NCBI GenBank assembly: GCA_950069165.1
Contig: CATMIT010000034.1
Coordinates: forward strand, 1 to 13,732
From: an uncultured Flavobacteriales bacterium
GTDB lineage: Bacteria > Bacteroidota > Bacteroidia > Flavobacteriales > BACL11
Length of the DNA stretch: 13,732 nucleotides
Direction of reading: 5' to 3'
In this document: positions 6,322 through 13,732 of the stretch, piece after piece
How the letters are laid out: each line of letters starts with the position of its first letter
Position numbering within the stretch: the first letter of the stretch is position 1
The notes under the pieces: model-generated
What the model saw: only the letters and a program-made list of their open reading frames with translations
The model's database searches: none
Told to the model about the DNA's origin: nothing
Translations under genes and position numbers: made by a program

Positions 6322-7594
6322 CAAAATCTATCTTTTCCTTCTTTTTTTATTTTTTTATGGGGGAAGTGTAATAGCCCAAAACCAAACAAATTCTCCGTAT
6401 TCTCGCTTTGGTATTGGAGATTTGCAATCTAATATCTTATCAGAATATGCGGCAATGGGGGGTACTTCCATTGGAAGTTATAATCCCAATATTATAAATC
6501 CCTACAACCCAGCTTCTTATTCTGCTTTTAAGACAAACTCTTTTATATTCTCAACGGGAGGGATGCACCAAACTACTAAAATGCAAACTACAAATTTGGA
6601 GCAAATAACAAACAACTCCTCTTTTTCTCATATTTTATTAGGATTCCCTTTATCCAAAAAGATAGGGGCAAGCGCTGGTCTGTTGCCATTTAGCAATATT
6701 GGTTATGTTTTCGAAACAGATTCATTAAAAGATGGTATTGGACCGGTTAATTATGAGTATAATGGTAATGGAGGGCTTAATGTTTTGTATGTTGGAGCGG
6801 CTTATAGTTTAAATAAAAACCTATCGGTTGGGGCAAATGCTAATTATCTTTTTGGAGGGCTCAATAGAAATAAAAAAGTAATTTTTACAGATGGGGAAAC
6901 CTATAATACGCGAAATACCAGCAGTATTTCTGCTAAGGGGTTCTTCTATCAATTAGGCTTGATGTACAATAAGGATTTTAATGAGAAAATGCATCTTACT
7001 TTTGGCTTTTCCGCCAATAACAATGCTAAAATTTCAGCCAAAAGATCTGTGCTTACGGAAACGTATGAAATCCTATCTTCTATTTATGAAGTGGTGAAGG
7101 ATACAATTGAAGATTACTCTATTAGCGGCTGTGAGGATTGTAATATGATTTTACCGCAAAACCTAGCTGTGGGTGTTTCGCTTAATATAGACAATAAATG
7201 GTTACTTATGGCTGATTTTTCTATTCAGGATTGGTCAGAATACAGTATGTTTGGCGAATCTGACTCTTTGGCAAACAGTATGAAATTCTCTGGGGGATTG
7301 CAATACACAGCCGATAATATGTCTGTAAATAAATACTGGAAACTCATCAAATTTCGATTTGGAGGTAAGTTTCAGCAATCCTATTTGCAATTATACAACA
7401 CCCAACTAAACGAAAAAAGTATGAGTTTTGGCTTAGGGCTTCCACTTAGAAAAACAAAATCAGAAATAAATCTTTCAGTTGAGGTAGGCGAAAGAGGAAC
7501 TACAAATAATAACTTAATAAAAGAACAATTTTTGCGTTTTCAAATTGGGCTAAGTCTTAGTGATATTTGGTTCGTAAAAAGAAAATACGATTAA
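6311..7594 (+). CDS. Predicted outer-membrane beta-barrel protein
   Basis: The protein has 427 residues from ATG 6311. A TTG at 6302 is also in frame, but the ATG begins a clean signal peptide (MRNNKIYLFLLFLFFYGGSVIA, cut before QNQ). The mature protein opens with NSPYSRFGIGDL and EYAAMGGTSIG, followed by NPYNPASYSA. In my recollection this pattern is common to a Bacteroidetes outer-membrane family related to OmpP1/FadL-type transport barrels. The rest alternates short beta strands and polar turns and ends in a hydrophobic strand (FLRFQIGLSLSDIWF). No ligand can be named. It overlaps coaX by 11 bases and lies 12 bases before the TPR gene. Its position between coaX and lptC suggests an envelope role. 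A fatty-acid or other hydrophobic-substrate channel is possible but unproven. Confidence 0.75.
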   Translation: MRNNKIYLFLLFLFFYGGSVIAQNQTNSPYSRFGIGDLQSNILSEYAAMGGTSIGSYNPNIINPYNPASYSAFKTNSFIFSTGGMHQTTKMQTTNLEQITNNSSFSHILLGFPLSKKIGASAGLLPFSNIGYVFETDSLKDGIGPVNYEYNGNGGLNVLYVGAAYSLNKNLSVGANANYLFGGLNRNKKVIFTDGETYNTRNTSSISAKGFFYQLGLMYNKDFNEKMHLTFGFSANNNAKISAKRSVLTETYEILSSIYEVVKDTIEDYSISGCEDCNMILPQNLAVGVSLNIDNKWLLMADFSIQDWSEYSMFGESDSLANSMKFSGGLQYTADNMSVNKYWKLIKFRFGGKFQQSYLQLYNTQLNEKSMSFGLGLPLRKTKSEINLSVEVGERGTTNNNLIKEQFLRFQIGLSLSDIWFVKRKYD

Positions 7595-7606
7595 AAAAAG
7601 AAAAAA

Positions 7607-8899
7607 ATGAGGAAGATATTTGGAATATTATTTTGCATTTTAATTTTAGGTGAGGGGCTAAAAGCACAACCAAAATATGGAGAAGATAGCGTGAATTGTG
7701 TGATAAATCTCTCTTTGTACAGGGAATACTATAAGCAAAAAAATTATGATGACGCCATAAGCCCATGGAGGTGGGTTTATAATAATTGTCCGTCTGCTAA
7801 TGGTAATATTTTCAAAAATGGACCAACACTCATTAAATATTTAATGAAGAAAAATCCAGAAAATAAGCAAGCTTATATCGACACCCTTATGATGATTTAC
7901 GATAAAAGAATTCAGTATTTTGGTAAACAGGGATATGTATTGGGCAAAAAAGGAGCCGATTTAATAAAATATTCTCCTTCCTCTTATGAGCAAGCTTATT
8001 CTATTTTAGGTAAATCCTTAGAAATGCAGGGAAATAGCTCGGAAGCAGGTGCTTTGTTAGCTTATTTTAAAGCCGCTACCTTGATGGAAAAAAACGGAAA
8101 AATAGATAAACAAGTTGTCTTAGAATGTTATGCTAAAGTAGCTGAAATAACAGATTATAATTTGTTAAATAATACAAAAAAGGAAAAGTATTATAACCAA
8201 TCTTCTGAGATCATTGAATCCCTTTTTGCCCCATATGCCAATTGTGATGATTTGATTGGGATTTATTCTTCCAAGTTTGATAATTCCACTGATGATATTG
8301 ATTTGCTAAAAAGAATCACTCGGCTTCTAGAGAGTAAGGAATGCACAAATAATTCCCTTTATTTTGATGCAGCAACCAAGCTATATTCTTTGTCTCCATC
8401 TGCATTGTCAGCAAGTAAAATGGGAAAATTAAATGTTTCAAAAAAGAAACATTCTCAAGCAATTGATTATTTTAAGCAAGCTGTCAAATTAGAAGGGGAG
8501 GACAAAATACGAGCAAGATACTATCTGGAATTGGCAGATGCCTATCGTATTTCGGGCTCCTATAGTACAGCGAGAATGATGGCTTTTAAATCAGCAGAAT
8601 TACGCCCAGAATGGGGAGAGCCATTTATCAGCATTGCCAATAGTTATGCTTCATCTGTTAAAAAATGTTCCTCAACCGACTTTGAATCCGCATCAATTTA
8701 TTGGGTAGTTGTCGATAAATTTATAAAAGCAAAATCTGTGGATGCTTCAGTTGCCAATAAAGCAAACAAAGCCATTGCTACCTATTCCAAATTTTTTCCA
8801 AATACAGAACAATGCTTTTTTGAAGGCATAGAATCCGGACAAACTTTTTTAGTAGAATGTTGGATAAATGAAAAGACAAAAGTAAGAACAAGAGATTGA
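7607..8899 (+). CDS. Exported tetratricopeptide-repeat protein
   Basis: The protein has 430 residues. Residues 1-20 are a signal peptide (MRKIFGILFCILILGEGLKA, cut before QPK), so the protein is predicted to be periplasmic or on the inner face of the outer membrane. Helical repeats occupy much of it. The clearest TPR-like units are at about 267-335, with the pattern SQAIDYFKQAVKL, YLELADAYRISGSYSTA and ARMMAFKSAELRPEW. Near the N terminus YYKQKNYDDAISPWRWVYNNCP is another TPR-like unit. The C-terminal FLVECWINEKTKVR is a short beta-rich tail often seen in this Bacteroidetes group. Several Cys (31, 61, 213, 246, 354, 403, 417) are compatible with disulfides. It acts most likely as a protein-binding scaffold, and the partner is unknown. 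Its stop codon overlaps the lptC start by one base. Confidence 0.82.
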   Translation: MRKIFGILFCILILGEGLKAQPKYGEDSVNCVINLSLYREYYKQKNYDDAISPWRWVYNNCPSANGNIFKNGPTLIKYLMKKNPENKQAYIDTLMMIYDKRIQYFGKQGYVLGKKGADLIKYSPSSYEQAYSILGKSLEMQGNSSEAGALLAYFKAATLMEKNGKIDKQVVLECYAKVAEITDYNLLNNTKKEKYYNQSSEIIESLFAPYANCDDLIGIYSSKFDNSTDDIDLLKRITRLLESKECTNNSLYFDAATKLYSLSPSALSASKMGKLNVSKKKHSQAIDYFKQAVKLEGEDKIRARYYLELADAYRISGSYSTARMMAFKSAELRPEWGEPFISIANSYASSVKKCSSTDFESASIYWVVVDKFIKAKSVDASVANKANKAIATYSKFFPNTEQCFFEGIESGQTFLVECWINEKTKVRTRD

Positions 8900-9468
8900 T
8901 GGTTTTCCTTAGAATAATTTATATACAAAGCGTAATATTATGTTTTTGTAGTTTTCTGTTTTCCGCTTGTAGTAACGATCCAAAAATTGTTGAAACTTTC
9001 GCAACCAATAAGAACTTACCTACCGAAACCATAAAGGAAGCAGAATTAATTTATACTGAAAAAGGAAAGGTAAAGGTAAAAATAATCGCAAAAAAAATTG
9101 AGCGATATACTGCAACTTCCACAATTAACTTTTCTGAAGGTATTGTCGTTCATTTTTATAATGATTCCGCCATTATTACTTCCACACTAACGGCTCAAGA
9201 GGCAAGTATTGACGAAAAAAAGGAGCAAATGATGGCGCAAGTAAATGTGGAGTTAGTAAACCAAAAACAAGAAAAATTAAATACCGAACAATTGATTTGG
9301 GATGAAAAATCAAACCTTATTTTTACTGAAAAATTAGTGAAAATAACTACTAAGGATGAAATCATTTTTGGGGAAGGATTTGAGTCCACTCCCGATTTTT
9401 CATCCTATAAAATTACAAATGTGAGAGGTAGTATTAATATCAAAGATATAAACGACACTTTGAATTAG
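8899..9468 (+). CDS. lptC: LPS export protein LptC (lipoprotein form)
   Basis: LptC is the bitopic or lipid-anchored periplasmic part of the LptB2FGC exporter, which passes lipopolysaccharide from the inner membrane to the LptA bridge. The protein has 189 residues from ATG 8899; the in-frame TTG at 8896 is less likely. The hydrophobic leader ends in FSAC with Cys24, a lipobox-like site, so it may be lipid-anchored as in other Bacteroidetes LptC proteins. Residues about 35-175 show the repeating beta-strand pattern of the LptC/OstA fold: EAELIYTEKGKVKVKIIAKK, FSEGIVVHFYND, LTAQEASIDEKKEQMMA and LIWDEKSNLIFTE. The start overlaps the upstream stop (TGATG), so translation is probably coupled to the TPR gene. 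Confidence 0.88.
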   Translation: MVFLRIIYIQSVILCFCSFLFSACSNDPKIVETFATNKNLPTETIKEAELIYTEKGKVKVKIIAKKIERYTATSTINFSEGIVVHFYNDSAIITSTLTAQEASIDEKKEQMMAQVNVELVNQKQEKLNTEQLIWDEKSNLIFTEKLVKITTKDEIIFGEGFESTPDFSSYKITNVRGSINIKDINDTLN

Positions 9469-9488
9469 ATGGTTTTTACCTAACTTTA
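9460..9488 (+). promoter_or_regulatory. Candidate internal promoter before the CNNM-type gene
   Basis: TTG at 9460-9462 and TAACTTTA at 9481-9488 are 18 bases apart, within the Bacteroidetes -33/-7 spacing. The last base of the -7 element differs from consensus (A for G). It lies 7 bases upstream of the ATG at 9496, so a transcript from it would be nearly leaderless. Confidence 0.3.
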
Positions 9489-9495
9489 CCAAAAA

Positions 9496-10731
9496 ATGGA
9501 GATTTTCCTAATTACAATTACCCTTTTGCTGTCGGCTTTTTTTTCAGGCATGGAAATTGCTTTTATTTCTGCCAACAAATTAAAATTAGAGCTTGATAAA
9601 AAATCAAAAAACTTTAGTTCAAAAATTATTTCTGTTTTCACAAAACAAGAGTCTCATTTTATTGTTAGCATGCTTATTGGCAACAACATTGCCTTAGTAG
9701 TTTATGGAGTGATGATGGCAAAAATTTTAGAATATAATTTAAGTGAATTTATTGGCTCTGCATTCCTTTTAATTATAGCACAAACCATTATTTCCACCCT
9801 TATTATTTTAGTGGTAGCAGAGTTTATTCCAAAAGCTATTTTTAGGATAAATTCAAATAGGGTATTAAAGTTTTTTTCTCTCCCTTTAATAATTTCTTAC
9901 CTATTACTTTATCCTTTTATTCTGCTGATGATTACTTTGTCGAAATGGATTTTAAGGACCCTATTCAAAGTAGAAATAGACGAAAACCAAAGGTTATTTG
10001 ACAGGGTAGATTTAGATGCTTATTTAAGCATGCTCAACGGCCAAGAAGATGAAAATATGGAAGTCGAAATGTTGCAAAACGCCCTTGAACTTCCAAGCAT
10101 AAAAACCAGAGAATGCATGGTCCCTAGAACTGAAATTGTTGCCTTAGAATTAAAGACGACTATTTTGGAACTCAAGGATAAATTTATAAAGTCAAAACTT
10201 TCGAAAATCCTTATTTATAAAAATGATATTGACAATATAATTGGTTATGTGCATTCGCGAGATTTATTCAAAAAACCAAAACGAATAAAATCAATTTTGA
10301 TGCCAATACCTATTGTAACCGAAACAATGGTGGCAAGCGATTTACTCGAACTTTTTATCAATCAGCACCGAGCAGTTGCAGTAGTGGTTGATGAATATGG
10401 AGGCACATCAGGAATGGTAACAGTGGAAGATGTAACGGAAGAAATTGTTGGAGAAATAGAGGATGAACATGATCAGGAGTCACTTATTGATAAAAAAATA
10501 GATGAAAAAACTTTTCTCTTTTCAGCTCGTATGGAAGTGGATGCCATCAACAAAAAGTATAATTTGAATCTGCCCACATCAGAAGAATACGAAACTCTAG
10601 CAGGCCTATTGCTTCATTTTCATGAAGATATTCCAGAAGCAGAAACTCAGGTAGAAGTTGAATCATTTAAATTTGTAGTAAAAGAAGTAAATGATAGAAG
10701 CATACAATTAATCCAAATTCTTACTATTTAG
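9496..10731 (+). CDS. CNNM/CorC-HlyC family membrane protein with CBS pair
   Basis: The protein has 411 residues. The N-terminal transmembrane DUF21/CNNM domain covers about 1-180, with SAFFSGMEIAFISANK (13-28), a central helix pair, and AEFIPKAIFR (108-117). A CBS pair follows at about 205-322, introduced by MVPRTEI and containing VVVDEYGGTSGMVTVEDV (297-314). A C-terminal CorC/HlyC transporter-associated domain covers about 333-411, with FLFSARMEVDAINKKYNL and YETLAGLLLH. Related proteins act in the inner membrane in Mg2+ (and sometimes Co2+) efflux or homeostasis, with the CBS pair sensing adenine nucleotides. The older label hemolysin is not supported functionally. It is 27 bases after lptC and 80 bases before ppiD. 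It should not be equated with GldE of the gliding system, a similar protein usually found beside gldD, which is absent here. Confidence 0.9.
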   Translation: MEIFLITITLLLSAFFSGMEIAFISANKLKLELDKKSKNFSSKIISVFTKQESHFIVSMLIGNNIALVVYGVMMAKILEYNLSEFIGSAFLLIIAQTIISTLIILVVAEFIPKAIFRINSNRVLKFFSLPLIISYLLLYPFILLMITLSKWILRTLFKVEIDENQRLFDRVDLDAYLSMLNGQEDENMEVEMLQNALELPSIKTRECMVPRTEIVALELKTTILELKDKFIKSKLSKILIYKNDIDNIIGYVHSRDLFKKPKRIKSILMPIPIVTETMVASDLLELFINQHRAVAVVVDEYGGTSGMVTVEDVTEEIVGEIEDEHDQESLIDKKIDEKTFLFSARMEVDAINKKYNLNLPTSEEYETLAGLLLHFHEDIPEAETQVEVESFKFVVKEVNDRSIQLIQILTI

Positions 10732-10778
10732 CAAATAAATTCAGCTGTTGCAAACTCTTTTTTATTTCTAATAAATCG

Positions 10779-10786
10779 TATATTCG
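10779..10786 (+). promoter_or_regulatory. Weak candidate -7 element before the PPIase gene (TATATTCG)
   Basis: TATATTCG differs from TAnnTTTG at one position and lies 25 bases before the ATG at 10812, in the only sizeable gap (80 bases) of this unit. The nearest TTG (10748-10750) is 28 bases upstream of it, too far for a standard -33 element. Confidence 0.28.
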
Positions 10787-10811
10787 CCAGCTCAAAAAAA
10801 CAAATTAAAGT

Positions 10812-12923
10812 ATGTCAACACTTGGAAATATTAGAAAACGATCAACACTATTATTATTGGTAATAGGAGTAGCAATGTTAGCATTTATTTTAGGTGATTT
10901 TATGCAATCTACAAGAAGCGGTAGAGGAGGTGGATTTTTTGTTGGGGAAGTTGCCGGAGAGGAAATCTCCATCCAAATATTTGAAGAAAGGATGCAAAAA
11001 GGCATAGAAAACTGGAAAAACTCCAATCAAAATGCTACACTAACACAAAGCGTAATGTCTCAAATCAGGAATTCTATTTGGGATGAGTATATTAAGGAAC
11101 TTTTGATGAATATGGAATATGAAGAGCTTGGAATTGATGTTGATTCAGAGGAATTATTTGAGCTATTTCAAGGAAATAATGTATACCCAGAAATTAGTAA
11201 AATTGAAATATTCCAAGATCCTGCTACTAAGCAATTTGATAGAGCAAGAATGATTCAATACATGAAAGGGTTAGATAACGATCAAACAGGGGAGGCCAGG
11301 GAGCAATGGTTGGGTTTTGAAGAGTATATTAGTAATCTCAGAAAAAACGACAAATATAGACTACTTGTTGAGCAAGGAATGTATGTAAGCTCAGTAGAAG
11401 CCCAGTTATATTTTAATCAAGGGAATGAAAACATTAGTTTCGAATATGTACCTATTTCTTTTAATCATATTGCTGATAGTTTGGTAACTGTTTCAGAATC
11501 AGAAATTGAATACTACTATGAAGGCCATTTAAGTGAGTATCAACAAGATGAATCTAGAAATGTAGATTATGTAGTTTTTACTGTGACGCCATCTACAAAA
11601 GATGAAGAGGATACTAAGAACAATCTTGCCAATTTAACAAAAACTTTTGCTGCCAATACGGATTTTGAGGTTTTTGTAAGAAGAAATTCTGACAATACAA
11701 ATGCTATATTCAACTTTACAAAAGAAGAGGGTATTTTAGACACCAATGCAACTTCTCTTTTTGCTAGTGAAAAAGGAACGGTAGTTGGTCCGTATTTATT
11801 TTCTGAGGGCGTTTACCGAGTTTCAAAATTAGCAGATGTACAATACAGGCCCGATTCAGTTGAGGCAAGGCATATGTTAATAGCACCAGATGAAAACAAA
11901 AACCTAGATTCTACAAACGCATTAGTTGAATCTATAAAAGAGGAAATTGAGTCTGGAAAAGATTTTGCTGACTTAGCCCAGAAATACTCCATTGACAAAA
12001 CTTCTGCCTTAAAAGGTGGCGATTTAGGATGGTTCAAAGAAGGAGCAATGGTTGCCGAATTTAATGAGGTTTGCTTTACAGCTACTAAAGGTGATTTGAC
12101 TATTGTGCAATCCCAATTTGGTGTTCATCTTATTCAGGTGACCAAGAAAAGCCGAAATGTAAAAAAAGTTAAAATTGCTTATATCGATAGGGTTGTAGAG
12201 CCAAGCTCTGAAACCTATCACGAATATTATACACAAGCTGCACGATTTGCAGGAGTACTACTTAATACTGATACCACAACATTTGATGATTTGGTTGCAA
12301 CAGAAAATTTAGTAAAAAGAAATGAAGAAAAAGTATCACCAAGCAAGCAAAATATATCAGGATTAGAAAATTCGAGAGGACTGATAAAATGGATGAGAAA
12401 TGCAAATGTTGGTGAAGTTTCAGAAGTATTTGAGTTTGGAAATAATTATGTGGTTGCTACCCTTACAAAGGTAAATTCGGAAGGTGATATTTCTTTGGAA
12501 GATGTATCGGTGGAGATAGAAGCAAAAGTCCGAAAACAGAAAAAAGGTAAAATGATTATTGATGAGATAAATTCAGAAACCTATAATACAATAGCCGAAT
12601 TAGCAAGTACAATGAGAAGCCAAGTGCAACAAGCTACAAAAGCAAGTTTTTTAAGTAGCCAAATTCAAAATTTAGGAAATGAACCTGAATTGGTAGGACT
12701 TATTTGTGCATCTGAAAAAGATAAAATAAGTCAGCCAATTGTTGGTAATAATGCTGTTTTTGTTGCAAAAGTACTCAGTAAGAATGAAGCACGAACTACT
12801 GGTGATTTTACCCAGCAACAAGTTCAGATATCACAAGCCTTAAAACAAAGTGCCTCAGTTGCTGCTTATAATGCAGTAAAGGAAAATGCAGGGGTTGTGG
12901 ATAACAGAAACGATTTTTATTAG
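10812..12923 (+). CDS. Membrane-anchored peptidyl-prolyl cis-trans isomerase, PpiD/SurA-like
   Basis: The protein has 703 residues. A short cytoplasmic N terminus (MSTLGNIRKRS) precedes a single membrane segment at about 12-30, the layout of PpiD. Residues about 45-210 form a SurA-N-like chaperone region beginning VGEVAGEEIS. A parvulin domain lies at about 350-446, with VEARHMLI, KDFADLAQKYS, GGDLGWFKEGAMVAEFNEV and QSQFGVHLIQVTKK. The remaining 250 residues show further parvulin-like strands (SRGLIKWMRNANVGEVSEVF) without the full signature. Such proteins assist folding of newly exported proteins at the periplasmic face of the inner membrane. The start begins the charged segment just before the membrane helix. 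It closes the envelope unit and is followed by a palindromic terminator. ppiD is the best equivalent name, but orthology across phyla is uncertain, so no symbol is given. Confidence 0.88.
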   Translation: MSTLGNIRKRSTLLLLVIGVAMLAFILGDFMQSTRSGRGGGFFVGEVAGEEISIQIFEERMQKGIENWKNSNQNATLTQSVMSQIRNSIWDEYIKELLMNMEYEELGIDVDSEELFELFQGNNVYPEISKIEIFQDPATKQFDRARMIQYMKGLDNDQTGEAREQWLGFEEYISNLRKNDKYRLLVEQGMYVSSVEAQLYFNQGNENISFEYVPISFNHIADSLVTVSESEIEYYYEGHLSEYQQDESRNVDYVVFTVTPSTKDEEDTKNNLANLTKTFAANTDFEVFVRRNSDNTNAIFNFTKEEGILDTNATSLFASEKGTVVGPYLFSEGVYRVSKLADVQYRPDSVEARHMLIAPDENKNLDSTNALVESIKEEIESGKDFADLAQKYSIDKTSALKGGDLGWFKEGAMVAEFNEVCFTATKGDLTIVQSQFGVHLIQVTKKSRNVKKVKIAYIDRVVEPSSETYHEYYTQAARFAGVLLNTDTTTFDDLVATENLVKRNEEKVSPSKQNISGLENSRGLIKWMRNANVGEVSEVFEFGNNYVVATLTKVNSEGDISLEDVSVEIEAKVRKQKKGKMIIDEINSETYNTIAELASTMRSQVQQATKASFLSSQIQNLGNEPELVGLICASEKDKISQPIVGNNAVFVAKVLSKNEARTTGDFTQQQVQISQALKQSASVAAYNAVKENAGVVDNRNDFY

Positions 12924-12948
12924 GTAGGGTACTCTTCATAAGAAAATT

Positions 12949-12976
12949 AATAAAAACCTCAGCTGAGGTTTTTATT
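12949..12976. terminator. 28-bp perfect palindrome, bidirectional terminator
   Basis: This stretch is a perfect inverted repeat centred on CCTCAGCTGAGG and flanked by A5 and T5 tracts, so it works as a hairpin plus T-run on both strands. It lies 26 bases after the PPIase stop on the plus strand and touches the last base of the rodA stop on the minus strand. It serves the two convergent genes. Confidence 0.92.
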
Positions 12977-13503
12977 TATCTCAAAATTTGTAATCTGTAA
13001 GAGTCCAAATTCAGAAAAATAAACAGCAAAATTGTAAAGCCAATTAGGGAAGATCCCCCATAACTAATAAAAGGTAATGGAATGCCAATTACTGGTGCCA
13101 ATCCAATAGTCATCCCTATATTAATTGCAAAATGAACAAATAAAACTGAGGCAACTCCATAGCCATAAATTCTACAAAATGTTGATCTCTGTCTTTCTGC
13201 CAAATTGATTACCCTAATAAGAAGCGCTACAAAAACTACAATGAATATCAATGAACCAAAAAAGCCCCATTCTTCTCCAATAGTACAAAAGATAAAATCA
13301 GTGCTTTGCTCAGGAACAAAATCAAATCTTGTTTGTGTTCCATCCAAAAATCCTTTTCCAAAAAAACCTCCTGAGCCAATAGCTATCTTAGATTGTATTA
13401 GATTATATCCAGCACCATGCGGATCAATTTCTCTTCCTAAAAGAATATTAATTCTCTTCACATGATGAGGCGAAAGCATATTATTAAAAATATAACTTAC
13501 AGA
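12976..13503 (-). CDS. rodA: RodA, C-terminal part only (5' truncated)
   Basis: RodA is the SEDS-family peptidoglycan glycosyltransferase of the rod-shape elongasome. Motifs of its C-terminal half are intact: EIDPHGAGYNLIQSKIAIGSGG, whose Asp corresponds to the catalytic periplasmic Asp, then FVPEQSTDFIFCTIGEEWGF, GYGVASVLFVHFAINIGM and VIGIPLPFISYGGSSLIGF. An ATG at 13479 gives 167 residues. However, the upstream codons VSYIFNN still fit RodA, so the ATG is internal and the family similarity runs to about 13500. An in-frame stop (13516-13518) then closes the frame. RodA normally has about 370-420 residues, so roughly the first 230 residues and six membrane helices are missing. The fragment cannot be functional alone. 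It ends abruptly where a glycosyltransferase frame begins on the other strand. Confidence 0.9.
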   Translation of the reverse strand, partial: SVSYIFNNMLSPHHVKRINILLGREIDPHGAGYNLIQSKIAIGSGGFFGKGFLDGTQTRFDFVPEQSTDFIFCTIGEEWGFFGSLIFIVVFVALLIRVINLAERQRSTFCRIYGYGVASVLFVHFAINIGMTIGLAPVIGIPLPFISYGGSSLIGFTILLFIFLNLDSYRLQILR

Positions 13504-13518
13504 AAAATGTACATTTTA
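13488..13518. other. Head-to-head junction of two 5'-truncated genes (probable chimeric join)
   Basis: RodA similarity on the minus strand runs outward to about 13500, and glycosyltransferase similarity on the plus strand begins at about 13494-13506. Neither gene has a start codon context, promoter or N-terminal domain here. The two homologies meet within about 20 bases, as expected for a breakpoint. The likely causes are an assembly or amplification chimera, or a rearrangement. Confidence 0.7.
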
Positions 13519-13732
13519 CTGGTTGGCGATCAGATTCTCTGAAAATTATTCATACAATGGATGTTATTTTGCACCCTTCACTTGGTGAAGGATTTGGCCG
13601 TGCCGTATTAGAATCAATGGCTTTGGAAAAGCCAGTAATAGCATCAAGTGTCGGTGGACTAAGAGAGGCTATAGATGATAAAATAAATGGTTATTTAGTT
13701 AAACCAGGAAACACAGATAAATTAGCGGAAAG
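13497..13732 (+). CDS. GT4-type (GT-B fold) glycosyltransferase fragment, truncated at both ends
   Basis: About 78 codons are visible, open to the right edge. They encode the nucleotide-sugar-binding C-terminal domain of a family 4 glycosyltransferase: NVHFTGWRSDSLKIIHTMD, then HPSLGEGFGRAVLESMAL, EKPVIASSVGGLREAI and NGYLVKPGN. The E of GEGFG and the later E of VLESMA form the EX7E motif that contacts the donor sugar nucleotide. Such enzymes act in the cytoplasm on polysaccharide, glycolipid or LPS assembly; donor and acceptor cannot be told. The N-terminal Rossmann domain (about 200 residues) and a start are missing. The frame meets a stop (TAA, 13485-13487) just upstream, in sequence that belongs to the rodA side of the junction. 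The ATG at 13557 lies within the conserved domain and is not a true start. Confidence 0.85.

Noticed and set aside
9496..10731. Naming the CNNM-type gene gldE
   Set aside because: GldE has a similar domain layout, but its usual neighbour gldD is not here. The general CNNM/CorC assignment is all the sequence supports.
13205..13465. Plus-strand 86-codon frame near the right end
   Set aside because: It is antisense to strongly conserved RodA motifs, and its sequence shows no domain of its own.
13557..13559. ATG as the start of the glycosyltransferase
   Set aside because: Upstream codons still match the family (NVHFTGW), and a start there would remove the N-terminal domain entirely.
1..13732. 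CRISPR array, insertion sequence, prophage, toxin-antitoxin or defence system
   Set aside because: No regularly spaced repeats, transposase or integrase motifs, terminal inverted repeats or recognisable defence proteins were seen on either strand.

Overview
The window looks like chromosomal DNA of a Bacteroidota bacterium, probably a member of the Flavobacteriales or a close relative. The evidence is low G+C content, A-rich start-codon contexts without Shine-Dalgarno sequences, -7 elements of the Bacteroidetes type (TAnnTTTG), secreted proteins ending in type IX secretion (T9SS) sorting domains, and a coaX / outer-membrane protein / TPR / lptC / CNNM / ppiD gene order that I associate with this phylum. 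Species cannot be assigned from the sequence alone.

Bases 1-5411 hold a secreted-protein block and a housekeeping gene. A T9SS cargo gene already open at base 2 ends at 1162 and is followed by a terminator. A second, paralogous T9SS cargo gene (1269-3125) follows from its own candidate promoter. Close behind it come an arylsulfotransferase-like secreted protein (3138-4682) and an ElbB-type DJ-1/PfpI glyoxalase (4698-5384). The unit ends in a strong GC-rich terminator that also lies downstream of a tRNA-Phe(GAA) gene read from the other strand (5423-5495).

Bases 5512-12976 hold a cell-envelope unit on the plus strand. It contains type III pantothenate kinase (coaX), a predicted outer-membrane beta-barrel protein, a periplasmic TPR protein, the lipoprotein LptC (LPS export), a CNNM/CorC-type membrane protein with CBS domains, and a membrane-anchored PpiD/SurA-like peptidyl-prolyl isomerase. 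The first four genes overlap or nearly abut. Together they supply coenzyme A and several parts of the outer-membrane assembly machinery. A perfect 28-base palindrome ends the unit and also ends the converging rodA gene.

Bases 12976-13732 hold two broken genes facing away from each other: the C-terminal half of the SEDS glycosyltransferase RodA (minus strand) and the C-terminal part of a GT4-type glycosyltransferase (plus strand). Both lose their homologous N-terminal parts at the same place, about 13490-13510. This is the strongest structural anomaly in the window. It is more likely a chimeric join near a contig end than a biological arrangement, although a true rearrangement cannot be excluded.

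I found no CRISPR array, insertion sequence, prophage, toxin-antitoxin pair or recognisable defence system. The least understood content is the approximately 290-residue repeated module shared by the two tandem T9SS cargo proteins, and the outer-membrane/TPR pair inside the coaX-lptC unit.
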